Part shown: positions 1-5,428 of the stretch, one piece after another
How positions within the stretch are numbered: position 1 is the first letter of the stretch
Layout: every line of letters begins with the position of its first letter
Source of the DNA: Ruminiclostridium sp.
Lineage (GTDB): Bacteria > Bacillota_A > Clostridia > Oscillospirales > Ruminococcaceae
Length of the DNA: 5,428 nucleotides
Assembly: GCA_017550775.1 (NCBI GenBank)
Contig: JAFZOA010000215.1
Coordinates: 1-5,428 of the forward strand
Reading direction: 5' to 3'
The notes under the pieces: model-generated
What the model saw: only the letters and a program-made list of their open reading frames with translations
What the model was told of the DNA's origin: nothing
Databases searched by the model: none
Translations under genes and position numbers: made by a program

Positions 1-108
1 CTTGACGAAGTACTTCTGCATGAAGATGTAGAGCAGCACGGCGGGAACCGTGGCCACCACGATACAGCAGTACTTGGCAACCTCTGCCTTGCGCAGGGCT
101 TCCTGCAG
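1..108 (-). pseudogene. Fragment of a sugar ABC transporter permease (LplC/CUT1 type), C-terminal region
   Basis: Read on the minus strand, this stretch is open and encodes about 36 residues, including KYCCIVVATVPAVLLYIF and then MQKYFVK at the window edge. This is the pattern of the last membrane segment and the end of CUT1 carbohydrate permeases of the LplC kind, whose C-termini typically read ...QKYFVKG. Those permeases sit in the cytoplasmic membrane and form the sugar channel with a second permease, a binding protein and an ATPase. Homology stops at about 105-110, and in the same frame a stop codon follows just upstream at 118-120. Both the N-terminal bulk and the last few residues are absent. 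The segment is 58% G+C by count (64 of 110 bases). It has no functional link to the downstream operon and is best read as foreign sequence joined to it. I am confident of the family, less so of the exact subgroup. Confidence 0.72.
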
Positions 109-115
109 GCCTGGA
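103..115. other. Chimeric junction between two unrelated gene fragments
   Basis: Minus-strand permease similarity runs up to about 105-108. Plus-strand radical SAM similarity begins at the GYHDW motif (Gly codon at 113-115). Both genes are broken in mid-domain and they lie on opposite strands. The point of joining falls in or near TCCTGCAGGCCTGGA. An assembly or library chimera is the simplest reading; a true inversion or deletion breakpoint cannot be excluded from this sequence alone. Confidence 0.65.
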
Positions 116-907
116 TATCACGACTGGATGAGGGGCGTAAAGGGCGCGGAGAAATATGGTCTCGACGCTATACGGCGCTGTAACGAGAGGGGCTTCTCAT
201 TTACCGCGTCAATGTCGCTGTGCCGTGACAACAGGGACAGCATACGCGAGACTGTAAAGCTCATGGGAGAGCTTGGGTGCAGATATCTGAAAATATGCAA
301 CACCTCCCCGCAGGGCGAGTGGAAGGATCAGCCGGAGCATTATCTTAAGCAGACTGAGGCTTATCAGACATTCCTTGACTATATCCCGCAGTATTTCGAG
401 GACGGGAAGCCCTGCCCGATCGGTCTGGAGGGCTTTTTCAACTGTCGGGACGGAAAGGCGGGATCGGATTTCGTAAAGTGCGGCAAGGAAGAGACATTCG
501 GGAAGCAGCTTATGTGCGGTGAAGTCCGCCGCGGTATGTATGTGAGCCCCGTGGGAAATGTACTGTCGTGTATGTCCATGATAGGTATGCCTATTGAGGA
601 TCGGTTCCCGAATATGCTGAAAACGCCGCTCGAAGAGATACTCGATTCCGATTCGCTGTATATGACGTTCTCGAATTACAGGGTGAGCGATTATATGGCA
701 CATAATGCGGACTGCCGGGAATGCGAGTACCGGGAGATGTGCTGCGGCGGCTGCCGTGCTGTGGCGATAAACACGAGCCCGGACGACTATCTCGGAAAAG
801 ATCTGAACACCTGCGAGTTTTTCAGGGGCGGCTGGAAGAAGAAGGTCGATGTACTGCTCGAAAGCCTCGGTGCCGAAACCGCAGAACGGAAGGAGGCTGA
901 AAAATGA
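110..907 (+). CDS. Radical SAM/SPASM peptide maturase, C-terminal part (5' truncated)
   Basis: Radical SAM/SPASM enzymes use a 4Fe-4S cluster and S-adenosylmethionine to modify peptides; the SPASM domain holds auxiliary clusters. The reading frame is open from 32, and a GTG at 50 could be called as start, but the first about 20 codons are the antisense of the permease fragment, so the true start is missing. Numbering from that GTG, the core barrel resumes at GYHDWMRGVKGAEK (22-35). The SPASM pattern is complete: C156-x12-G-x4-C174, then C222-x2-C225-x5-C231-x3-C235 and C255 after a gap of 19. The segment around CGGCRAVAINTSPDD and the CEFFRGGW ending resemble clostridial SPASM proteins found beside peptide exporters. 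The CxxxCxxC motif for the SAM cluster is not in the window. The stop overlaps the next start (ATGA at 904-907), so it is translationally coupled to the precursor gene, which points to that peptide as substrate. The chemistry it performs is unknown. Confidence 0.88.
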   Translation, partial: PGYHDWMRGVKGAEKYGLDAIRRCNERGFSFTASMSLCRDNRDSIRETVKLMGELGCRYLKICNTSPQGEWKDQPEHYLKQTEAYQTFLDYIPQYFEDGKPCPIGLEGFFNCRDGKAGSDFVKCGKEETFGKQLMCGEVRRGMYVSPVGNVLSCMSMIGMPIEDRFPNMLKTPLEEILDSDSLYMTFSNYRVSDYMAHNADCRECEYREMCCGGCRAVAINTSPDDYLGKDLNTCEFFRGGWKKKVDVLLESLGAETAERKEAEK

Positions 908-1197
908 CTGAAGAAAAAAAGCCTGTCGAAATAGACGATGATCTTATGGACGCAGTCGCCGGAGGAATAATGCCCCCGGAAACAGGCATCAGCGATGCCG
1001 TGCAGGAAATGCAAGACCAGTTTAATCAGACCTTGCAGGCAATCAAGGATCAGATATCAACGGCCTCGGCATGCGATCCGATAAAACTGTCGCCCGATAA
1101 CGGCCCGGTAATTTTGCCGGGAACTCCCGTTACGTCAGATGACATATTAAAGCCTATGGATCTCGAAGAGATCATCAAAAAACACGGCGGATTATAA
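904..1197 (+). CDS. Double-glycine-leader precursor peptide (candidate RiPP precursor)
   Basis: This 97-residue acidic peptide has no family I recognise by name. Its N-terminus reads as an export leader: an acidic stretch, then DDDLMDAVAGG with Gly-Gly at residues 20-21, the usual cleavage site for C39 peptidases such as the one encoded at 4270. The expected mature part is 76 residues (22-97), with net charge about -7. Residues 29-51 form a predicted amphipathic helix with hydrophobic positions I29, V33, M36, F40, L44, I47 and I51, close to heptad spacing. A proline-rich tail follows, and the peptide ends in HGGL. There is only one cysteine (C57). The start is the ATG at 904, overlapping the maturase stop, with AAGGAGG at 890-896 seven bases upstream. 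Position directly after a SPASM enzyme and in the operon of a C39 exporter suggests a modified, exported peptide. A bacteriocin role is not supported by its charge or size; signal or structural roles are equally open. Confidence 0.8.
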   Translation: MTEEKKPVEIDDDLMDAVAGGIMPPETGISDAVQEMQDQFNQTLQAIKDQISTASACDPIKLSPDNGPVILPGTPVTSDDILKPMDLEEIIKKHGGL

Positions 1198-1211
1198 GAA
1201 GGAGGCAAGGC

Positions 1212-1496
1212 ATGTTAAGAGACAAGACTGCCCGTGCGGGTCCCGTTGACCTGCCGGACTCGGATATGGAGAATGTGAACGGCGGTACCGGCGGTGTTAC
1301 GGTTCATACCGTGACCCACGGCGAGACTATCAGCATGATATCAAGAAAGTATAAGCTGCCGTCGTTCATTATAGCACAGGCTAACAGCGAAACGATAATA
1401 AGCACGGCTCAGAAGCACGGCATATACCGGGATTCCCTTGAGGAATACTCGGCGTATCTGTACGCGGGTGAGCAGCTTAATATACCGATACATTAA
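1212..1496 (+). CDS. LysM-domain peptide with a double-glycine leader
   Basis: This 94-residue protein joins two things seldom seen together. Residues 1-25 are a leader ending DMENVNGG, matching the neighbouring precursor in the D..-M-acidic-x-V-x-Gly-Gly pattern. After a glycine-rich link comes a LysM domain: strand one and first helix at VHTVTHGETISMISRKYKL (31-49), the second helix with the usual asparagine at IIAQANSE (53-60), and the closing strand YAGEQLNIPI (84-93). Between helix two and the last strand lie about 20 extra residues (62-82), more than in a standard 44-50 residue LysM. LysM domains bind N-acetylglucosamine-containing glycans such as peptidoglycan. There is no Sec signal peptide and no cysteine. 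The start ATG has AAGGAGG at 1199-1205, six bases upstream; the gene begins 14 bases after the precursor stop. Likely a cell-wall-bound protein exported by the C39 transporter of the operon; that destination is inference. Confidence 0.85.
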   Translation: MLRDKTARAGPVDLPDSDMENVNGGTGGVTVHTVTHGETISMISRKYKLPSFIIAQANSETIISTAQKHGIYRDSLEEYSAYLYAGEQLNIPIH

Positions 1497-1511
1497 CAGG
1501 AGGAACAGAAA

Positions 1512-1814
1512 ATGCTCAACATTAAGACATCGGAAGAAAACGGAAGAACAGTGATAGCTCTTGAGGGCAGACTTGACGTTAACGCCGCGAAGGAAGCCGA
1601 CAAGCAGTTCATGGATGCCGCCGAGGAAGCAGACGACATCATACTCGACTGTGCGAAACTCGAATATATCGCCAGTGCGGGTCTGCGCGCCGTCAAGAGA
1701 CTGAGGCAGGCTATGAAGGAAAAGGACAGCAAGCTCGCTGTCAGAAATGTCAATAAGGACGTAATGGACGTGTTTTCTGTGACGGGATTCACGGCTCTGC
1801 TGAAATTTGAATGA
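1512..1814 (+). CDS. STAS-domain anti-sigma factor antagonist (SpoIIAA/RsbV-like)
   Basis: This is a 100-residue single-domain STAS protein of normal length for SpoIIAA/RsbV. In partner switching, the dephosphorylated form binds the ATP-binding kinase/anti-sigma protein and frees its target; the kinase inactivates it by phosphorylating a serine, and a PP2C phosphatase restores it. The sequence shows the N-terminal strand RTVIALEGRLDVNAA (12-26), the central strand IILDCAKLEYIASAGLR (43-59) with the phosphoacceptor S55 in the conserved I-x-S-x-G-L-R context, and a C-terminal helix DVMDVFSVTGF (84-94). The ATG has AGGAGG at 1498-1503, eight bases upstream, and lies 15 bases after the LysM gene. 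The kinase and phosphatase partners follow directly, so the cycle appears complete. The regulated target is not visible in the window. Confidence 0.92.
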   Translation: MLNIKTSEENGRTVIALEGRLDVNAAKEADKQFMDAAEEADDIILDCAKLEYIASAGLRAVKRLRQAMKEKDSKLAVRNVNKDVMDVFSVTGFTALLKFE

Positions 1815-1816
1815 TC

Positions 1817-1823
1817 GGGGTGG
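1817..1823 (+). promoter_or_regulatory. Ribosome binding site deciding the start of the ATP-binding protein
   Basis: GGGGTGG lies four bases before the ATG at 1828 (seven bases if only the GGGG core is counted). It supports that ATG over the in-frame TTG at 1807, which would overlap the STAS gene and has no comparable site. Confidence 0.6.
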
Positions 1824-1827
1824 TCGT

Positions 1828-2238
1828 ATGAGTTCGATAACCGTACCTGCGAACGAGGAAGCTCTCGATGAGATCACCGAGTTCATAGACGGAGAGCTTG
1901 GAAAGGTCGGCTGTCCGCCAAATATCCAGATACAGATGACCATTGAGGAAGTCTTTGTCAATATCGCAAACTACGCTTATGAGAACGGCGAAGGCAACGC
2001 GGAGATCACCTGTACGATAATTGATGACCCGCTTACTGCGGAGATCAGCTTCAGGGACAGCGGAGTTCCGTTCGACCCTCTTGCGCGCGCCGATGCCGAT
2101 ATCTCAGAGGAAGCGCTTGAAGAACGCGAAGGCGGTCTCGGTATCCACATGATAAAAACATATATGGACAGCGTGACCTACGCTTACGAGAACGGGCAGA
2201 ATGTGCTGACTGTCCGTAAGCGGATTGAAAAGGAGTAA
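1828..2238 (+). CDS. ATP-binding anti-sigma factor/serine kinase (SpoIIAB/RsbW-like, HATPase)
   Basis: This 136-residue GHKL-fold protein is the expected kinase of the STAS protein: it would phosphorylate its S55 and, in the classic scheme, sequester a sigma factor. Visible motifs, numbered from the ATG at 1828, are the N box EEVFVNIANYAY (40-51) with E41 and N45, the G1 box FRDSGVPFDP (75-84) with D77 and G79, and the G2 box EGGLGIHMIK (101-110) preceded by an acidic lid (89-101). All ATP-binding elements look intact. I chose the ATG at 1828 because of the site at 1817-1823 and because homologous proteins start directly with a first strand like SSITVPAN; a TTG at 1807 would add seven residues. 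The stop at 2236-2238 touches the next gene. No sigma factor gene is in view, so its binding target is open; it might control expression of this operon or act on something else. Confidence 0.92.
   Translation: MSSITVPANEEALDEITEFIDGELGKVGCPPNIQIQMTIEEVFVNIANYAYENGEGNAEITCTIIDDPLTAEISFRDSGVPFDPLARADADISEEALEEREGGLGIHMIKTYMDSVTYAYENGQNVLTVRKRIEKE
2231..2235 (+). promoter_or_regulatory. Ribosome binding site deciding the phosphatase start
   Basis: AGGAG lies only two bases from the first ATG (2238, overlapping the previous stop TAATG) but eight bases from the second in-frame ATG at 2244. Spacing favours 2244. The site sits inside the 3' end of the upstream gene, so the two are probably translated in a coupled way. 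Confidence 0.55.
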
Positions 2239-2243
2239 TGTCA

Positions 2244-3809
2244 ATGGAGAGATCACTTTCGATCGAGGAAAACGAGTCATTTAACAAGGTCAGAACGAAG
2301 AAGTGGTATCTGCCGCTGCTGTTATATATTCTTATTTTTCTGGGATTGCTGGGCTGCGTGTTATCAATGCTGAGACCTATGGACACACTGCCGGATAAGC
2401 GCGCTTTCTATGTCGGAACCGATGTGCTCGGAATAGCTATCTGTGTGGCGCTGTTCATAGGCTGTATGACAGGGCGCGAAAGCAACGGTGATATGACATT
2501 CCTGTTCGCGTCGCTGATATTCTCAAACGGCGCTCTGCTGTTCTTTGACGAAGGCACCTCGCTTTTACAGGGCGTTCCGGAGCTACGCGGACTGAACATC
2601 GCGGCGAATATCTGTAAATTCTTCTTTCTGCCGCTGCTTATATATTTCTTCTGGAGATATGTGCGGTTCGCGGCGGAGCTTGACAGCTATCTGAAACCCT
2701 GGCTTATAAAATTTTTCCAGATCGCGATAATCCCTATTGCCGCGCTTAATATGCTGAATATTGTCTTCCCCGTATATTTCAGTATTGATGACGAGGGCTT
2801 CACAAAGATTGAGAAGCTCTGTATCATTCCCGGCGCATACGCGTTGATCGCAGCGATAGCGATACTTATCGGATTGGCACGCTCGAAGATCAGCAAGAGG
2901 CACAAGACGGTAATAAGGATGTTCTTCGGCGTACCGTTGATATGCTCGATATTTGCTCTGTCTCTGTACGGCGCGACGCTGTTCTCGGTCGTACTGCTTT
3001 ATGTGGTCATCTACACCGAAAAGAGCAACACGCTTGCCGCGACACAGAACGAGCTTAGCACAGCGGCGAACATACAGCTCAGCTCTCTCCCGAGAAGATT
3101 TCCGAAAAAGCCGGAGTTCGCGCTGTTCGCTTCAATGGATCCCGCGAAGGAAGTCGGCGGAGACTTCTACGACTTCTTCTTTATCGACAAGGATCATCTG
3201 GCACTCGTCGCGGCGGACGTTTCCGGTAAGGGCGCTCCGGCGGCTCTGTTCATGATGAGGTCGAAGACGATAATCAAATCCCTTGCAGGCTCCGGAATGA
3301 GCCCCGCAAAGGTACTGAGCGATGCAAACTCGGCTATCATGGAGAGCAACGACGAGGATATGTTCGTTACCGTATGGCTGGGCATACTTGAAATATCGAC
3401 AGGCACTCTCACCTACGCGGATGCGGCTCACGAAAAGCCTCTGGTGCGTAGAAACGGTAAATGGGAGCTGCTGACCAAGCCGTACACCGGTTTCGCCCTC
3501 GGTACTATCGACTCGGACGAGATCGAGGAGATGCCGCCGGAAAACCAGTATGTCGATGTACAGATAAAACTTGCTCCCGGCGATGTGATAATGCAATATA
3601 CCGACGGCGTTACTGAAGCTACAAACGCGAAGGATCAGCTTTTCGGCGAGGAAAGACTGCTTGAAGCGGCAGGAAGCGCGCCGACAGACGATCCGAAGGA
3701 ACTTCTTCCGTTTATTCGCAGCAGGATAGACGAGTTTGTAGGCGAAGCGCCGCAGTTTGACGATCTTACAATGATCGGGCTGCGCTACAACGGTCTCAAA
3801 AATAAGTGA
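2244..3809 (+). CDS. Membrane-anchored PP2C phosphatase (SpoIIE/RsbU-type)
   Basis: This 521-residue protein would remove phosphate from the STAS protein and so switch the module on. Numbering from the ATG at 2244, residues about 22-258 hold seven or eight hydrophobic membrane segments (first YLPLLLYILIFLGLLGCVL, last near SVVLLYVVIY). A short helical linker (about 260-280) leads to the phosphatase domain (about 280-517). It begins with IQLSSLP, then carries EVGGDFYDFF with metal ligands D307 and D310, ADVSGKG with D325, YTDGVTEA with D454, and QFDDLTMIGL with D506/D507. All acidic residues expected for a two-manganese PP2C centre are present. I do not recognise the membrane part as a named sensor domain; there is no PAS, GAF or HAMP. 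An ATG at 2238 would add two residues. The stop is followed ten bases later by the export accessory gene. It probably senses a membrane or envelope cue, which is inference. Confidence 0.93.
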   Translation: MERSLSIEENESFNKVRTKKWYLPLLLYILIFLGLLGCVLSMLRPMDTLPDKRAFYVGTDVLGIAICVALFIGCMTGRESNGDMTFLFASLIFSNGALLFFDEGTSLLQGVPELRGLNIAANICKFFFLPLLIYFFWRYVRFAAELDSYLKPWLIKFFQIAIIPIAALNMLNIVFPVYFSIDDEGFTKIEKLCIIPGAYALIAAIAILIGLARSKISKRHKTVIRMFFGVPLICSIFALSLYGATLFSVVLLYVVIYTEKSNTLAATQNELSTAANIQLSSLPRRFPKKPEFALFASMDPAKEVGGDFYDFFFIDKDHLALVAADVSGKGAPAALFMMRSKTIIKSLAGSGMSPAKVLSDANSAIMESNDEDMFVTVWLGILEISTGTLTYADAAHEKPLVRRNGKWELLTKPYTGFALGTIDSDEIEEMPPENQYVDVQIKLAPGDVIMQYTDGVTEATNAKDQLFGEERLLEAAGSAPTDDPKELLPFIRSRIDEFVGEAPQFDDLTMIGLRYNGLKNK

Positions 3810-3819
3810 GGAAAACATT

Positions 3820-4251
3820 ATGGAAAAACAGATAGATAAAAGCAATATATTCAGAAAGCAGAGCCTTGAGAGAGTAAAATCTCCCGAACAGCTCAATGAT
3901 TATCTGCACGTTACCAGCCCCGCAATATGGGTGGTGCTGGTGACGGTTTTGCTGCTTATAGGCGTTCTTTTCGCGTGGAGCGCTTTCACAGCTTATGAAA
4001 GCAGTGCCACAGGTATCGGAACAGTATCCGGCGGCACCATGACCGTTGTTTTCGACAATGAAAACACAGCATCGAATGTACAGACCGGAATGAATGTTAC
4101 CGTGGGAGATGTTACGGGTGTTATAAGCTCCGTGGGTATAGGCACAGACGGCAGGCTTGCCGCGGTGGCGCAGATAAATATGCCGGACGGTGTTTATGAA
4201 GCCAAGGTCACATACAAACAGACACAGGTGATATCGCTTTTGCTCGGCTGA
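3820..4251 (+). CDS. Short NHLM-type secretion (HlyD/membrane-fusion-like) protein
   Basis: A 143-residue protein whose N-terminus, IFRKQSLERVKSPEQLNDYL and then VTSPAIW (10-37), strongly resembles the start of NHLM bacteriocin secretion proteins, the membrane-fusion partners of C39 exporters. One membrane segment follows (about 36-58, rich in V/L/I), then an extracytoplasmic part with strand-rich, glycine-bounded segments like a barrel-sandwich (SATGIGTVSGGTMTVVFDN, VQTGMNVTVGDVTGVISSVG). It ends YKQTQVISLLLG. Typical family members are about 400 residues and hold long coiled-coil arms between the half-lipoyl pieces; here those arms are absent, although the frame is intact and start and stop are clean. 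The ATG has TGAGGA at 3807-3812, which overlaps the upstream stop, seven bases before it. The exporter gene begins 18 bases after it, supporting a direct partnership. Loss of the arms suits a Gram-positive cell without outer membrane, but this is inference. Confidence 0.8.
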   Translation: MEKQIDKSNIFRKQSLERVKSPEQLNDYLHVTSPAIWVVLVTVLLLIGVLFAWSAFTAYESSATGIGTVSGGTMTVVFDNENTASNVQTGMNVTVGDVTGVISSVGIGTDGRLAAVAQINMPDGVYEAKVTYKQTQVISLLLG

Positions 4252-4256
4252 TGAAC

Positions 4257-4262
4257 GGGAGG
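4257..4262 (+). promoter_or_regulatory. Ribosome binding site for a TTG-started exporter
   Basis: GGGAGG lies seven bases before TTG at 4270. No ATG occurs in frame until 4336, which would begin immediately before the catalytic glutamine of the peptidase, and a stop at 4252-4254 closes the frame upstream. The TTG start is therefore the best choice. Confidence 0.75.
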
Positions 4263-4269
4263 AACTGAA

Positions 4270-5428
4270 TTGGATAACACAAAGACAAAGATCGTTCAGC
4301 CCGTTACAAAGGGTGTGGCGAAGGTGCCTGTCATAATGCAGCTTGAAGCGCTCGAATGCGGAGCTGCTTCGCTTGCTATGATAATGGCATACTACAAGAA
4401 GTGGATACCTCTCGAACAGGTCAGAAGCGACTGTGGTGTATCCCGCGACGGCTCCAGCGGAAAGAATGTCCTCAAAGCAGCCCGAAGCTACGGAATGGCG
4501 GCAAAGGGTATGAGATATGACCCCGAGGGACTTCGTAAAGAGGGCGTGTTCCCCTGCATAATACACTGGAACTTCAACCACTTCGTCGTGCTCTGCGGTT
4601 TCAGAGGCAATTACGCATATATAAACGACCCGGCACGCGGAAATGTCAGGGTGCCTATGGACGAGTTCGACCGCAGCTTCACGGGCGTAATAATGAAGAT
4701 AACACCGACGGAGAATTTTGTTCCGAGCGGCAAGAAGAAAAGCACCCTTGAATTTGCGAGGAACCGCTTGAAGGGCGCAAAGACGGCAGTTATATTCATG
4801 GTGCTGACAATGGTGATAGGCTATCTGTTTCAGATGATATCGCCGGTATTCTCGCGCTTCTTCATGGACGGCCTGTTGACCGGCGAGAACCGGGAGCTGC
4901 TGATGCCGTTCATTATGCTGTTCGTGGGAGTGGGAGCCTTGCAGGTCATAGTCTCCGCAGTTCAGTCGGTGTATTCCATGAAGATAAACGGTAAAATGGC
5001 GATAGTCGGCAGCAGCTCGTATATGTGGAAGGTGCTGAAAATGCCCATGGAGTTTTTCAGTCAGCGCATGGCGGGCGATATACAGATGCGTCAGGCCACA
5101 AACGCCACTATCGCCGGAACTCTTATAAACACTCTCGCGCCGCTGGTACTAAATGCGGGCATGATGATATTCTATCTCGTGGTAATGCTGCGGTTCAGCC
5201 CCCTGCTCACACTGGTCGGCATCGGGACGATAGTGATAAACTCCTTCGTCGGGAACTTTATATCACGAAAGCGCGTAAATCTCACAAGAGTGCAGATGAG
5301 AGACGCGGGTCAGCTTGCCGCGACTTCCGTTTCGGGAATACAGATGATCGAGACTATCAAGTCAAGCGGGGCTGAGAACGGTTTCTTCCGCAAGTGGGCA
5401 GGTTTACACGCTTCCGTGGGAGCTTCCA
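4270..5428 (+). CDS. C39-peptidase ABC exporter for double-glycine peptides (NHLM type), 3' truncated by window end
   Basis: The frame is open from TTG 4270 to the end (386 codons visible). Such proteins cut a substrate after Gly-Gly on the cytoplasmic side and pump the released peptide out. The C39 peptidase spans about residues 18-145: VIMQLEALECGAASLAMI gives the oxyanion Q24 and catalytic C30, HWNFNHFVVLCGF gives H104, and YINDPARG gives D120. All catalytic residues are present, so the peptidase should be active. The membrane domain begins at about 170 (TAVIFMVLTMVIGYLFQMISPVF), with further segments near 213-235 and 285-330, then the intracellular stretch GQLAATSVSGIQMIETIKSSG. The ATPase domain lies beyond the window. 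The membrane-fusion-like gene directly upstream and two double-glycine peptides in the same operon indicate its partner and cargo. It resembles NHLM peptidase/ATP-binding transporters more than lactococcal ones because of the paired secretion protein. Confidence 0.94.
   Translation, partial: MDNTKTKIVQPVTKGVAKVPVIMQLEALECGAASLAMIMAYYKKWIPLEQVRSDCGVSRDGSSGKNVLKAARSYGMAAKGMRYDPEGLRKEGVFPCIIHWNFNHFVVLCGFRGNYAYINDPARGNVRVPMDEFDRSFTGVIMKITPTENFVPSGKKKSTLEFARNRLKGAKTAVIFMVLTMVIGYLFQMISPVFSRFFMDGLLTGENRELLMPFIMLFVGVGALQVIVSAVQSVYSMKINGKMAIVGSSSYMWKVLKMPMEFFSQRMAGDIQMRQATNATIAGTLINTLAPLVLNAGMMIFYLVVMLRFSPLLTLVGIGTIVINSFVGNFISRKRVNLTRVQMRDAGQLAATSVSGIQMIETIKSSGAENGFFRKWAGLHASVGAS

Noticed and set aside
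50..109. GTG at 50 as the true start of the radical SAM gene
   Set aside because: The codons from 50 to about 109 are the antisense of the permease fragment and show no radical SAM similarity; they are an accident of the joint.
1497..1511. Possible terminator or promoter between the cargo genes and the regulatory trio
   Set aside because: The gap is only 15 bases, is filled by a ribosome binding site, and contains no hairpin or promoter-like elements.
1807..1827. TTG at 1807 as start of the ATP-binding protein
   Set aside because: It overlaps the STAS gene, lacks a spaced ribosome binding site, and adds seven residues that do not fit the family start; ATG 1828 is better.
1341..1961. Open frame of 206 codons on the minus strand
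   Set aside because: It crosses three well-supported plus-strand genes and has no recognisable domain.
3132..3896. Long open frame of 254 codons on the minus strand
   Set aside because: It lies opposite the phosphatase catalytic domain, whose plus-strand motifs are complete. It shows no family features and no ribosome binding site logic.
3796..4581. Open frame of 261 codons on the minus strand
   Set aside because: It spans the short secretion gene and the exporter start, both supported by motifs and ribosome binding sites on the plus strand. Its composition (many His, Tyr, Cys, Arg) is typical of an antisense shadow.
5025..5375. Plus-strand open frame of 116 codons in another frame
   Set aside because: It lies within the membrane domain of the exporter, whose own frame is continuous and recognisable.

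Overview
The window reads as one tightly packed plus-strand operon from a Gram-positive, low-to-mid GC anaerobe. It is most likely a Clostridia member of the Ruminococcus/Oscillospiraceae or Lachnospiraceae kind. Support for this is the strong AGGAGG ribosome binding sites, heavy use of ATA for isoleucine, a SpoIIAA/SpoIIAB/SpoIIE-type regulatory trio, and a NHLM-type (nitrile hydratase leader microcin) peptide export pair. Species-level assignment is inference.

Bases 1 to about 110 do not belong with the rest. On the minus strand they encode about 36 residues near the C-terminus of a CUT1/LplC-like sugar ABC transporter permease. They are joined inside a second gene on the plus strand, a radical SAM/SPASM maturase, whose N-terminal part including the CxxxCxxC cluster site is missing. 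This looks like an assembly or cloning chimera, or less likely a real rearrangement breakpoint.

From about 110 to the end, eight plus-strand genes follow with overlaps or gaps of at most 18 bases: (1) the C-terminal SPASM part of a radical SAM peptide maturase; (2) a 97-residue peptide with a short double-glycine leader; (3) a 94-residue peptide with a similar double-glycine leader followed by a LysM peptidoglycan-binding domain; (4) a STAS anti-anti-sigma protein; (5) a SpoIIAB/RsbW-like ATP-binding protein; (6) a multi-pass membrane protein with a SpoIIE/RsbU-type PP2C phosphatase domain; (7) a very short, one-membrane-segment HlyD/NHLM-secretion-like protein; (8) the start of a C39-peptidase ABC exporter, which runs off the end of the window. 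There is no gene-free stretch longer than 20 bases after the junction, and I see no terminator or internal promoter.

Together the genes describe an export system. The radical SAM enzyme may modify a precursor. The C39 domain of the exporter would cut both precursors after Gly-Gly and move them out with the help of the short fusion-like protein. A complete partner-switching module sits in the middle of the operon without any sigma factor in view. The notable points are a LysM domain sent out by a double-glycine leader, and a phosphatase/anti-sigma/anti-anti-sigma switch placed between cargo and exporter.
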